From Endozoicomonas montiporae CL-33 (GTDB lineage Bacteria > Pseudomonadota > Gammaproteobacteria > Pseudomonadales > Endozoicomonadaceae): DNA of 64,000 nt. This document shows positions 8,709-19,200 of the stretch, piece after piece. Position numbers and translations under genes: made by a program. Numbering within the stretch: position 1 is the first letter of the stretch; each line of letters opens with the position of its first letter. Below the pieces are notes generated by a model. The model was not told the DNA's origin and did not search any database. It saw only the letters and a program-made list of their open reading frames with translations. The stretch is from positions 3,733,215-3,797,214 of the forward strand of contig NZ_CP013251.1 in the NCBI RefSeq assembly GCF_001583435.1, written 5' to 3'.

Positions 8709-9313
8709 TATTCAACCAAGCTGCAGCATGCCAAACTAGGTAGGCTTCACAACCATGCTCGCACAACTCCCAATTTAAACATCCTATCATTCGTCTAACA
8801 TTGCGCAATTCGCATAAGGCAAGGTTAAAAACGAAACAGGCGAAATTCACAGAACGTAACAGCTGCTCATTATTAATGGTAAAGTGCACGATCGTAACGG
8901 GTAGAGAAATCATACGGGCTCGTACTCCGCATTGTCGTAATCCTCTGCTAAACTGTGATCGAATTCCACAGCCGTTAAGCATCTTTTTGTGACGCCCTTC
9001 ATTCTACGACTACAAACGACTGTAGTTTGATCAAGTAAGCGTGCGCAAATTACCTAATGCCTGAGATGAACAGAAGTATGAAGTGGTTCTGTGTTCGTTA
9101 TGCTTTACCTTATCGTGAACCGAATGACTGCCTGCATAACATCATGAAAATGATTGTATGGTCACAGGCCACTCATATCATGAATCATCACGGTATGAAT
9201 CGCGGTATGGATCGCGGTATGGATCGCGGCATGGAAAGTAGGCTGAAACCTTCCGGCCAGACGACGATTATCTGTCACCCCCTTTACGATAACTTGTACT
9301 CAGTGGAGTCATT
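8709..9313. other. Intergenic region with no firm gene
   Basis: About 600 bases between the aspA terminator and the FixJ-like regulator. The only open frame of note is a 91-codon one starting at the ATG at 9057, which overlaps the regulator start and has no clear ribosome binding site; it contains the 12-base tandem repeats listed separately. The region probably carries the regulator's promoter and leader. Confidence 0.35.
9195..9230 (+). repeat. Three 12-base tandem repeats in the regulator leader
   Basis: Units ATGAATCGCGGT, ATGGATCGCGGT and ATGGATCGCGGC follow one another, with a degenerate unit before (ATGAATCATCACGGT, 9180-9194) and a partial one after. In the open frame starting at 9057 they would encode Met-Asn/Asp-Arg-Gly repeats. 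They end about 85 bases before the regulator start. Confidence 0.8.
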
Positions 9314-9967
9314 ATGCAGCAACAGGACATGAAGCAGGAACCCACCGTTTTCATCATCGATGATGACGAAGCTGTGCGTGACTCGCTGAAAATGTTGATG
9401 AAGTCTGTTGGTCAGGCTGTTGAAGCGTTTTCTTCTCCGGCAGAATTTCTGGAAAGTTACGATGAGAACCGTCCGGGTTGCATTGTGCTGGACATTCGCA
9501 TGCCAGGCATGAGCGGTCTGGAGCTTCAGAATAAACTGAACGAAATGCACTGCATTCTGCCAATCATCTTCATCACCGGTCACGGCGATGTACCGATGGC
9601 GGTTCAGGCCATCAAAGACGGCGCTATGAACTTTATCCAGAAGCCATTCCGCGATCAGGAGCTGCTGGATCTGATTAACGACGCGCTGAAGCTCGACACC
9701 CAGCAACGTCGCGAACTGCTCGAACACAAAGAAATCCTGCGTCGTCTGTCTACCCTGACAGACCGTGAGCGCGAAGTGCTGCACCACGTTGTGGAAGGCA
9801 AAGCCAATAAAGTGATTGCTGCTGACATTAACCTGAGCCAGCGCACTGTCGAAATCCACCGCTCCCGCGTGATGGAAAAGATGGGCACCAAATCTCTGGC
9901 TCACCTGGTGCGTCAGGTTATGCAAGTTAAAGATCACCTCGAAGGTGAGTTTAACTTCAAGATTTAA
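9314..9967 (+). CDS. FixJ/NarL-type response regulator
   Basis: A 217-residue two-domain regulator. The receiver domain (about 10-125) has the acidic pair DDD at 16-18, phospho-acceptor Asp60 in VLDIRMPG, Thr in FITGHGD, and Lys in IQKPF. The C-terminal LuxR-type helix-turn-helix (about 145-205) reads LTDREREVLHHVVEGKANKVIA and RTVEIHRSRVMEKM. This arrangement and the FITGHGDVPMAV segment are typical of the FixJ/TtrR group, which activates transcription when phosphorylated. GGAG lies about 6 bases before the ATG at 9314; an ATG five codons later is possible. No histidine kinase gene is in the window, so its partner is encoded elsewhere. Confidence 0.9.
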   Translation: MQQQDMKQEPTVFIIDDDEAVRDSLKMLMKSVGQAVEAFSSPAEFLESYDENRPGCIVLDIRMPGMSGLELQNKLNEMHCILPIIFITGHGDVPMAVQAIKDGAMNFIQKPFRDQELLDLINDALKLDTQQRRELLEHKEILRRLSTLTDREREVLHHVVEGKANKVIAADINLSQRTVEIHRSRVMEKMGTKSLAHLVRQVMQVKDHLEGEFNFKI

Positions 9968-9980
9968 GTAATCTCCGATA

Positions 9981-10036
9981 CTTAACCATTGGCATAGTGA
10001 TACATTGAACTCAATAACACTCTGCCAACGGTTAAG
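9981..10036. other. Long-loop inverted repeat downstream of the response regulator
   Basis: CTTAACCATTGGCA (9981-9994) pairs with TGCCAACGGTTAAG (10023-10036) at 13 of 14 positions, separated by 28 bases. It lies 14 bases after the regulator stop. There is no T-run, so it could be a weak terminator or a paired protein-binding site. The rest of 9968-10367 shows no gene. Confidence 0.4.
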
Positions 10037-10367
10037 ATCACGAGCAAAACAGTAGTACCTATCTTTTCAGCTTCGGCTCGACACCCAATAATCAACGGCT
10101 TTCTACCATCAGAATCAGCCGCTAACATCCCTTTGCAATTCGTCACGAAACCGGAACTATCGCTTTAAGTACTCCCCGTACAACGTCTAGTAAATCCCTC
10201 CATTCAGCAATTCAGACTCTAAATCTAAACTTCCTGCAGTCTCTGTGATAATCCGCCACATCGCTTGTTTACCAAGCCCTGCAGCGATAGGTTATATTTT
10301 CTTCACAGAGAGACTACTTTTAGAACAGCGGGGTTTTGCGCCCTATTACATCATCAAGGCTGCCCAT

Positions 10368-10757
10368 ATGAGTCTGGCTAAACAAGCAACCGTATATCTG
10401 CTGGAAAAAGATACCGGTATTACCGATACCATCCGCAGCCTGTGTGATGAAAAGTCCATGCTGCTTGAATGCTTTGAATCCGGTCAGGAATTGCTGCACG
10501 CTTTAGACAGTCTGACACCAGACTGTATTATTGCCGCAAACAACGAGCCTGTCGGTCAGGCTTTGACACTGATGGAAGCACTGGATAGCCATCAACACGA
10601 TATCCCCGTCATTATTCTGGGCGATCACAGTGATGTATCCAGCGCCGTTGCCGCCATTAAAGCCGGAGCCATCGATTACATCGAAAAACCGGTCATCTAT
10701 GGCCGACTGGCCGAGCATTTCAATCAGGCACTGGCTCGCACAGCATTAATGAGTTAA
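10368..10757 (+). CDS. Stand-alone receiver-like domain lacking the phospho-acceptor Asp
   Basis: A 129-residue protein that aligns along its length with the receiver domain of the regulator encoded just upstream, for example SDVSSAVAAIKAGAIDYIEKPV against GDVPMAVQAIKDGAMNFIQKPF. The phospho-acceptor position is Ala57 (CIIAANNEP), one of the acidic-pocket residues is Lys14 (LLEKD), and the conserved Thr is Gly, while the Lys of EKP is kept. It should therefore not be phosphorylated in the usual way. I chose the ATG at 10368, with AAGG about 9 bases before it; in-frame codons upstream do not resemble the fold. Its last 12 bases overlap the 3' end of the convergent sbcB. Confidence 0.75.
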   Translation: MSLAKQATVYLLEKDTGITDTIRSLCDEKSMLLECFESGQELLHALDSLTPDCIIAANNEPVGQALTLMEALDSHQHDIPVIILGDHSDVSSAVAAIKAGAIDYIEKPVIYGRLAEHFNQALARTALMS

Positions 10758-12179
10758 ACCAGCTTGCAGTTGGTCAGCGTAGGCGGCCAACTGGTCAAGC
10801 AACTCACGATCAGACACCGAAGCCTCTTGTCTGGCAATGTCCAGATCACTCCAGAAACGACCAAACCCCAGAACCGCCTGATCCTCATCAGACAACCTCT
10901 GACGCCTGAAGGCATGCCACTGAGACAGCTCTTCCTGTGTCAGTGTTTCAGGATAGTGGCGACCACGATAGCGGAACAGCATTTCATCAAGACGACCGTC
11001 TTCAAACGCTAACTGTAAGTGCCCAAGGGATTCAGGTGAGGCCTCACGAATACGTTCCATCTTGTCTTTATCCGCCCAGGAGAAAAAACCGCCGGAATAC
11101 AGCATCTGGTCAGGATCTTCCGTCTCTTTCCGCGGTGAACCGGAAAAGACAGCCTGAATCTTTTCTACCAGCTCAGGGTGACTCAACAGTATCTCTCTAT
11201 GCCGGAAACAGGCATCAAGATCGATGCCCAACCGCGTCTGATCAGCAGCCTGAAGCACTTTCAATGGCGCCAGTGCCGGACACTTATTCAGGCTGACACC
11301 CTTCAAAGGAATGCGCTCCCTTGTATCACCTTCCTGTCTCGGGGTAAAAAGGTTCTCCTGAATCTCTTCCACCGACATTGCCAACAATGGCGTTGGATCA
11401 ACACTCAGGTCATAGACAAACACCTGATTGCGATTAACCGGATGCCCGGCCAATGGCATGACAACAGCCAGACAGTGCTTAGCCGCCCCAAACATGCCCG
11501 ACACATGAACCAGTGGCGCTTTGGTGTGTAGATCCAGCAAGGCTCCGGCTTTGTCTTTAAAGCGGTGATCCAGATAAAACTGAAACAGTTTTGGCTGCTT
11601 ATCCCGAATCAGGCGCGCCATGGCAATGGTAGCCCGCACATCAGACAGTGCATCGTGCGCATCACCATGCTCAATACCGTTGGCTTTCGTCAGCTCTTCC
11701 AGCTTATAACTGTTAAAACCATCTTCACGCTTTGGCCACTGTATACCCTCTGGTCGCAAAGCTCCGGTCATGCGCACCAGATCAATCAGATCCCAGCGGC
11801 TATTGCCATTGGCTCGCTCCCGAAGATAAGGGTCATGAAAGTTCCGGTAAAGGCTGTTTCTGATCACCTCATCGTCAAAACGAATGGTGTTGTAACCGAC
11901 AGCACAGGTACCGGGCACCATAAGCTCGTCCAGAATACGCTGAATAAATTCCGGTTCTGCCATTCCTCTGGCATTCACCGCCTGAGGGGTTAAGCCCGTC
12001 ACAAGGGTTGCCATCGGGTGAGGTAAGTGATCTTCAGGAAACTTGCAGAACAGGTTGACCGGCTCACCGATTTCATTCAGGTCAGCATCGGTTCTGATGG
12101 CAGCAAACTGCGATGGCCAGTCAGTAGCGGGGTTAGTGCCAAAGGTTTCGAAATCGAACCATAAAAAACTTTTTAACAT
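10746..12179 (-). CDS. sbcB: Exodeoxyribonuclease I
   Basis: A 3'-to-5' single-strand DNA exonuclease of the DEDDh group, acting in mismatch repair and recombination. The first acidic pair is Asp9 and Glu11 in WFDFETFG. Further family segments are FAAIRTD, GYNTIRFDDEV, NSRWDLIDLVR and NGIEHGDAHDALSDVRATIAMA. The 477 residues match the E. coli enzyme. I chose the ATG at 12179, where similarity begins; upstream in-frame codons run into yigZ. It lies 13 bases after yigZ on the same strand, so they are likely co-transcribed. Confidence 0.95.
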   Translation of the reverse strand: MLKSFLWFDFETFGTNPATDWPSQFAAIRTDADLNEIGEPVNLFCKFPEDHLPHPMATLVTGLTPQAVNARGMAEPEFIQRILDELMVPGTCAVGYNTIRFDDEVIRNSLYRNFHDPYLRERANGNSRWDLIDLVRMTGALRPEGIQWPKREDGFNSYKLEELTKANGIEHGDAHDALSDVRATIAMARLIRDKQPKLFQFYLDHRFKDKAGALLDLHTKAPLVHVSGMFGAAKHCLAVVMPLAGHPVNRNQVFVYDLSVDPTPLLAMSVEEIQENLFTPRQEGDTRERIPLKGVSLNKCPALAPLKVLQAADQTRLGIDLDACFRHREILLSHPELVEKIQAVFSGSPRKETEDPDQMLYSGGFFSWADKDKMERIREASPESLGHLQLAFEDGRLDEMLFRYRGRHYPETLTQEELSQWHAFRRQRLSDEDQAVLGFGRFWSDLDIARQEASVSDRELLDQLAAYADQLQAGLTH

Positions 12180-12192
12180 AGAATTTCCCGGG

Positions 12193-12822
12193 TTATTCGT
12201 CTGACCATCGAATGATTGCCTGCCCTTTGCTAGCCTCTGAAACCCTGAGCCCGAAAGACTGGTGCTCAACCTCCGGAAGTGAAACCTCCAGATTTACGGC
12301 TTCTGAATAGGCATGGCTGACCACCTCACCCTTAAAGCCCTCCAGCAAATGCCTGACAACCTGCTCAGAGGCATAATCAATGGTCACTATACCCGTTTTC
12401 ATGGCGACCCGCTGCTCTACCGGTAGCTCATCACAGGCGGCCTGAACAGACGCGCCATAGGCTCTTACCAGCCCACCAGCGCCGAGTTTAATGCCGCCAA
12501 AATACCGCACAACAACGGCACACAGTTCACCAATGCCTTTATGCTGAAGCACATTCAGCATAGGCTTGCCTGCCGTCCCGCCCGGCTCGCCGTCATCATC
12601 AAAACCAACAACCGTATTACCCTCAGGAGGACCCGCAATAAAAGCAAGGCAGTGGTGGGAAGCATCGGGAAAACGTTGTTTCAGGCTGGACTGAAACATC
12701 AGGGCTTCGTTTCGGGAAGTAATTCGGGCAAGAAAACAGATAAACCGGCTGCGCTTTATTTCGGTTTCCACTTCAATAAAATCGCCAACCGCCAGGGCAG
12801 GTACAGCGTAATCCTGAGACAT
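12193..12822 (-). CDS. yigZ: YigZ/IMPACT family protein
   Basis: A 209-residue member of the YigZ (UPF0029/IMPACT) family, related to the eukaryotic translation regulator IMPACT; the bacterial role is not settled. Recognisable segments are KRSRFICFLARI, HHCLAFIAG, DDDGEPGGTAGKPML and VVVRYFGGIKLGAGGLVRAY, then a C-terminal alpha/beta domain. Length is as expected. Confidence 0.92.
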   Translation of the reverse strand: MSQDYAVPALAVGDFIEVETEIKRSRFICFLARITSRNEALMFQSSLKQRFPDASHHCLAFIAGPPEGNTVVGFDDDGEPGGTAGKPMLNVLQHKGIGELCAVVVRYFGGIKLGAGGLVRAYGASVQAACDELPVEQRVAMKTGIVTIDYASEQVVRHLLEGFKGEVVSHAYSEAVNLEVSLPEVEHQSFGLRVSEASKGQAIIRWSDE

Positions 12823-12903
12823 GAAGTAACAGATCCAGATTGTGACGTTATGACACCTGTTTCCTGAGCAGCCTCATAAGAAGCCACCTGCAAAGGCTCA
12901 GGT

Positions 12904-13263
12904 TCACTCTATTTCCTGAAAGGTAAAAAACTCTTTCAGGGATTCAACCAGATCAATAATATCACTGTCGGCATTCACAATGCTGTAGCCCGAGTCAAAA
13001 AACTCGGGACCGACATCGGGTTTACACCAGTGACAGCGTGCTTCAAAGTCTATGGGTGTATGCTCCCCCGGTAGAATGATCCGCATACTGTACACTGCAC
13101 CAATCAAAACCGGCACGGTGCTGATCAACATCAGGCCATTGCTGCTGATGTTGCCAATACTGCCCATCTCGCGCATGGTGTTGCGGTTAAAAACCCGCAG
13201 ATATTCATTCAACTGGTGTCGTTTGATGGTTCGGCGTTCCTTGCCTTTTGGTATTAATGACAT
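12904..13263 (-). CDS. PilZ-domain protein, probable cyclic-di-GMP receptor
   Basis: A 119-residue single-domain PilZ protein. The arginine-rich motif is ERRTIKRHQ near the N terminus (RRxxxR-like) and the second motif is NISSNG, matching the D/NxSxxG element that contacts cyclic-di-GMP. The ATG is only 15 bases after the stop of the giant coiled-coil gene on the same strand, with GGGAG in the gap, so it is probably translated from the same message. Confidence 0.85.
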   Translation of the reverse strand: MSLIPKGKERRTIKRHQLNEYLRVFNRNTMREMGSIGNISSNGLMLISTVPVLIGAVYSMRIILPGEHTPIDFEARCHWCKPDVGPEFFDSGYSIVNADSDIIDLVESLKEFFTFQEIE

Positions 13264-13278
13264 TCCCTGCTCACTCCC

Positions 13279-16200
13279 TTACTGCTCTTTTACGGTAAAC
13301 TGTTGCATCAGTTTTGACTGACGCGTCATAAAGTCCACTTCTGCTTTCGACTCATCCTGAAGCTCCCCATAGAAGCCTTCCATTTTCTTGAGTGCCAGCT
13401 GCTTCCATTCCATAAGGCATTGCTTGAAAAGCGGAGCATCAGGTTTGGCACAAAATGTCCTTATTGCCTCATCATCTTTTTGTTCTTTCTTAAGGCGACA
13501 GGCTACACCAATCAATTCTCTCACCTCTTTTTCCGAGTCATACTTACCACTCAAATCCGGACTGCTGGCCGACTTCAACCTCGATTTACGGCTGAGATAC
13601 GTGGATTTCGGAAACTGACCTCCCCTCGAAACAGGCCGCTCTCTGGGTACCCTCTCAGTCGTTGCCTCTGAACTGCCAAATAGCATGTCAGTAAATGTAT
13701 AATCTTTATCAAATGTCCTGACTTCACTGGGTTTCGCTTTTGTCGCCGTTGTTTTCCAGACAATCAAAGAGACACTTGGATCAGGTGAAGCCTTGAAAGC
13801 TGTAGAGCCCGCTTCTTTTTTTGGCTTTTTGTTTGCACTGGTTTGCCCTGCAGCAACTTGCTCCTCATGCCTTCTGGCTGCTTCTTTTCCATGGTTCGTG
13901 CTGTAATATTGCAGCTTATGATTGGAGTTCTTTACAAATTTCGAACAGGCTTTGGTTACATCAGCAAGAATATCTTTTGATATACCCGGCTCCATTTTAG
14001 TTGACACCGATATGCTCGTTACAGCATCCATAAGCTGCTCATAGCGAGACCTCATTTCACTCTCCAGATTAATGGCCAAATCATCCTGAGAGTCTTTGGG
14101 AGTTGCCTCGCCATCAAGTACTAAGCGGAATTTAGTGATTTCTTTCAATGCCTGCTCACGAATTTTGCGCAAACCTTCCAAGTTGTAGATGTACTGCTTT
14201 GTTGATTTTCCATCCTGCGTCACTGCCTTTATAAGCTCGTTGACCCGGCCAATAAGGACCTGTCTAGCCTCAATAGACTTTTCATACAATTCTCTTCGAA
14301 CCTTTTTCAAAGGGTCTGTCACTACCTGTTCCAAGCCTTTGCTTTCAATTTCCTTCACGCAACGTTCTATCTGCTGGGTGGCGTACTCTGGTTTAACAAG
14401 CCCTGCCACCTCTGACTTTTCTATTACGTTATCGGGAACACGCCGTGCACTTTTTTGCATTAGCTTTTGCGTCGTTTCGCGGAATGACTGCAGTATTGTG
14501 TGCTGTTCCCGCTCCCCTCCCAGCTGCTGAGTGACTCCATCACTAAAATTCAGGTTTTCGCACACTCCGTCACAGCCAGCTTGCAACCACTCATACTCTT
14601 TCCCGAACTGACGGCTGACATGGCTGCGAACCTGAGCCTGATCCAGTAGTTTTTCATAACGTTCAGTATCGTCGTTGTGCTCCCGGCTACCCATGGTGTC
14701 GAAAGCCACCTTGACCCAGACAGCTTTGGCTTTGCAGCTTAACTCCTTTAATTTCGCCAGATCATTAGCAAAATCGCCACGTATGCCAGCCCTGGACCAG
14801 TCAACGGTCTTTAGATGATCCAGCTGTTGCTGCATCCGCCGTTCAAAACTCTTTTCCAACTCTGCTTTGATCAGGTGCGGCGTACGTTTGTTATCACTTC
14901 TGATTTTCTTCTCTTCTTCAATGCTGTCACCAACATCCAGAGGGCTATTGACCAGAGCTTTTTGCACATCGTTCAGATTTTCCTGATTCGCTCCGGTATA
15001 CCCAACAAGCTTTTGTCTGGCAACCTCAAGCTCACCGGTGAGTCGAATCAACTCCTTCTTTTCAGGAGAGTCGGGACACTGGCTAGCCACCGCATCCATA
15101 TCAACAGGGACAATCAGTTTCTGCAGACTGGTTGGAGTAGAGCTTCGCATTAATCTGCCCACCTGCTGCGCAGCCGCATCCATTCTTCCTTGCTTGCCCT
15201 GTTCTATCAGCCCAATATAAACCCCTACAGAACTGCCCTGTGGCTTCTCTGGCCCTGCCTGTGGTGCATTGGTGCCTTCAGACTGTTCCAGCGTAAAGTA
15301 AACATCTTTTCCCGCACCCCCTTCCTGCCGCATCATGGCTTCTTCTTCAGGCAGTACTGTAGCCCCGTTCTCCTGACCATAGCGAGGATCACCGTCGATA
15401 AACTGCTGCATCTCTTTTTGTGGGTTATAAAACAGCATACCCCGGGCTTTTTGAGCACCAGCAGGGTCAAACGCCTTTCTGGCTGTTTTCATGTCTTCAT
15501 AGAAGGCTTTCGCTTTCTCAACCGTGTTTTTACCCGACTCGGTGCCATCAAACACCAGCAACGAGCGCTCGGTACCCACTTTGCTCACTATCTGCTTCAG
15601 CAATTCTGGCCGGTTCGTGTTGGCAGGATCTTTAACAAAAATCGGTTCCGCCTTACTCATCCAGAAATTAAACCGTTGCTGTGTGGTATAAGGATCAGTA
15701 TGCGCCAAAGCCTTAATGTCCTCAGGATTATCCGCTCTTGCCATAACGGCGAGCGCCTGTGTGGTTCCAGCTGTGGCGCACAATACATGCCTGCGTCTAC
15801 AGCTCATCACATACTCATCGTGACTCTGGATAACCTTGTCCATGGTTAGTTCATAGTGCGGTAAAGCGCCAAGTGCATTTTTCGTAGCATCCAGAATCAG
15901 CTGTGGATCGTCCTTTCTGTAGGGAATCACCAGACTGACCCACTCATCAATAAAGGTGGGGGAGTCAGCTAATACCGAGAAAATAAAATGCAGATGATCG
16001 ACTACTTTCTGTTCATAAGGCTCAAGTGTTTCAATCTTTCCCTTTGACTCAAGGGCATTCAAAAGATGCTTCAATATCTGAACATCTTTCACGGAAATGC
16101 CCACAGGTGCCTTACCTTCTTTCTCAAGCACTTTATAGCGGTCTTCTTCAGGAACATCTGGTGCCAGACCAAGCACAATATTTTCTATTTTTATTAATGT

Positions 16201-19200
16201 CTCTTCCGTCCACCACGCCTGATCGGGTTTTACAAAATCTTTTTCAAGATCAAGCCGTTGATAAACTTTGCCCTTCGAGGCATAGAAGCGAGAAAGGTCG
16301 ATGTCCAGTTCTGCCTGGTTTGTCACCGGCGCACACACGATAACGCTGCAGTCTTTCTGCCCTTCAGCCAGTTTGGCTGCATGAGCGGTCAAAATCTTAA
16401 GGATGGTTGACTTACCCCAACCGGTACCTTTGTGAGAAACCCTGGACATGGTTTTATCTTCAGCGTCCTCAGCCATACAGTTCGTCAGTTGTTGCAGAGC
16501 AGCATCCACCTCTTCAATCTGGTTTTCTCTTAACACCGTGCCGGCACGGCGCTCAAAGGACAGCTTTGCAATCACATCCGTTGTCAAAGGGGTACCGCCA
16601 TACCTTTCCAGCGAACGATGAATGTTGTCCTGCGCCGTTGCACAATTTGCCATGGCCAGATTAATTTTCCTGCAGCGACTCTCGTAAGCAGCCCGATCTC
16701 CGCCCTTATCATCAATCATCAAAGGCGCATCCGCTGCCAGCTGCTTCAGGTCACGCTTAAGCCCTTCCTGACGACCCAGAATATGCTGAGTCTGTGCCAG
16801 ATCATTCTCGGCCAGCATCAGGTTGGCCACCTGATTAGCAAACTGACCATGATTACAATTGGCTGGCAGCCGGCCATTTTCAAATCCAGCCACCACCTGA
16901 TCCAGAATCTGTCGTTCAGAATAATGTTTGAACGTGTTGAGGTCAGCAGCAGATACCTGTTGAACGATGGTCTGACGCAAAACCGCCATCTGTTCTCCCA
17001 AGCGGGTACAGTGATCACGGTTCACTTTCATCACGTGATCCAGCTTACCCAGTACATAACGCGGAGAACCTTCCAATGGCTCGCCGTCTACAGAGGAAGC
17101 AATACTCCCGGGTTTCAGTTCACACCCCTGAAACACAGAAAGAGGCTTGAAAACGCCTTGGCGAAACTCAGCCTGCTCTGCTGCCAGATCCTTCAAAACA
17201 GGATCATCCTGTTGCTTGAACCGCTTCTGACAGGCGCTGATAAAAGCATCACCCGCCAGATTAAATGTTGCATCAACGTTGAATGATGCATAGCGTTCAG
17301 GATCATACTCTTTCAGTGTTGCAGCACTTTTTTTCTCCTGCTCGCGTTTTGTTTTAATAATATTTCTTAACGGGTTCAGTGCAATGGTTAGCGTTTCAAG
17401 GTCACCGGAAGCGTCTACTGTTTCCATAGGTGCTTTAACTGCATCACCTGTACGACAACTTACATACAGTTGGTGTGCCTGAGCTTCACAGTTTTTCGGT
17501 AACCATCCACGATGAGTGCCCAGCACTGCTTTGACTGCCGTTTGTTTTTCAGTTGGCACATCAACCCGTTTATCAGGTCTGAGCTTTGTGACCTGTGATA
17601 AAAATCGCGCCTGCTGCAACTCTTTGACAGGATCGTCACTGATGCTTCTGGGTATCAGCTCACCGGAAGAATCAACCTCGTATAAAAAATATTGGGGCTG
17701 TTTTTTTGTTTTCTGTAGCAGGAGGATACCCGTATTGCCTTTTTCATCCCGAACCGGAATCCAGTCTCTCTGCACTGATTGCTTACCGGCGTCATGTTCA
17801 AAAGGGATCTTCAATTTAGGATTATCCAGTAATAATGAAGGGTCTACCGTCCAAATAGCGTTGGCCATGTTGACTTGCCACTTATTGCGTTTTTCTTCAA
17901 AAACCAGAGGTGGCGTACATTTCTCATTATGCAGCTGCATGTAACGCGTTCCGGTCACATGACTCTGCCTGACAACGGCGTCACCAGCACCATCAAAGAA
18001 GGTGTTGAACAAGGCATTGGTATTTTGACCAATGTCATAAACTCTGTAACTGCCAATATCTTTGGGAACGCCTGAAGTGGTATCGAGCAACTGACTCTTT
18101 GTCCCTTGTTTGAAACAGTCCAGAACCTCCCGGTGTGGATGAGCAACCAGCTTGCTGCCATCGTTCGACTGCCCCCTGAATGCTTCAGGAGTCCCTAGCA
18201 GCTTCCCTTCCTCAACCTGACAGCCTTTGACCTGATCAATCAGCTTTTGCCGCTTTGTCGTATGCTTTTTACTGGCAAAATTACCTTCACTTGCTGCCAC
18301 ACTGGCACTCACCAGCCTTGAAGCTTTTCGTTTTTTTAAGTCAAAATCACACGCATCGTACAATTCGCTGAAGGTCGGCACATCAATCAAACCATGTTTC
18401 TGCCGCATATCCCTTAGCCAGGCACTCGAAGCTGCCGGATACTGATACCAGGTTTTCTCAATCCCTGACTGCGCTTTGCGAGCACTGTTCAGAAAGGACA
18501 GAACATCCCGGGCAAATTCCGGTTTATCCAGTAATGACAGCGCAAGCCGCTTACCGGAAATGCCTCTGGGATCATTGTCATCAGGAGGAGCAAACTCTGC
18601 CTCATGCTCTGCTGTGTTTTGGTCGAGAATACTTTCCAGTGCAACCGCTGTATCAGCAACCTGCTTTTCCAAATAACGTCTGGAATTGGGTGAAAGGGCA
18701 CGAGCCAGTTCCAGTGGCAAGCGCCCCGGAAGCATCCTGTTCAACGCTTCTTTGTAAGCTAATAGTCCTGCCAGCGCTTTTTCATCCTGTTCATCCTGAG
18801 ACTGCACTTTGAGCTTCTGGATTTTCTCCTGAAACTGATTTTTCAGGGTTGAGCAGGCAGACTGCACAAGGGATGCTGCCGCATACCCGTCCAGTTCCTG
18901 CCGAATATTAGTGTCTGATGAATGCTGCTGCAGGTGACGAACTTTGGTTAAAACCCTGGTAGCCAGTTCATTAGGACGGTCTGAATCGTTTTCAACCAGA
19001 CTTTCATAAGGCTTGGTGTCGGCATCAAAGCGATGCTCTGCCACTCGCTCCCGGGCACTTTCGAACACTCTCTGCTCAGCCTTGAACATTTCGGTTTTGC
19101 TATCAACCATCTTCAGGTATTCATCGATCACCATGGAAGAAGCCGATTCGCTATCCGTTGAATTGTATTTATTTTTTGCTGCTTCAATCTTATTCCTGCA

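Noticed and set aside
9195..9230. A CRISPR array
   Set aside because: The repeats are 12 bases long, directly adjacent and without spacers.
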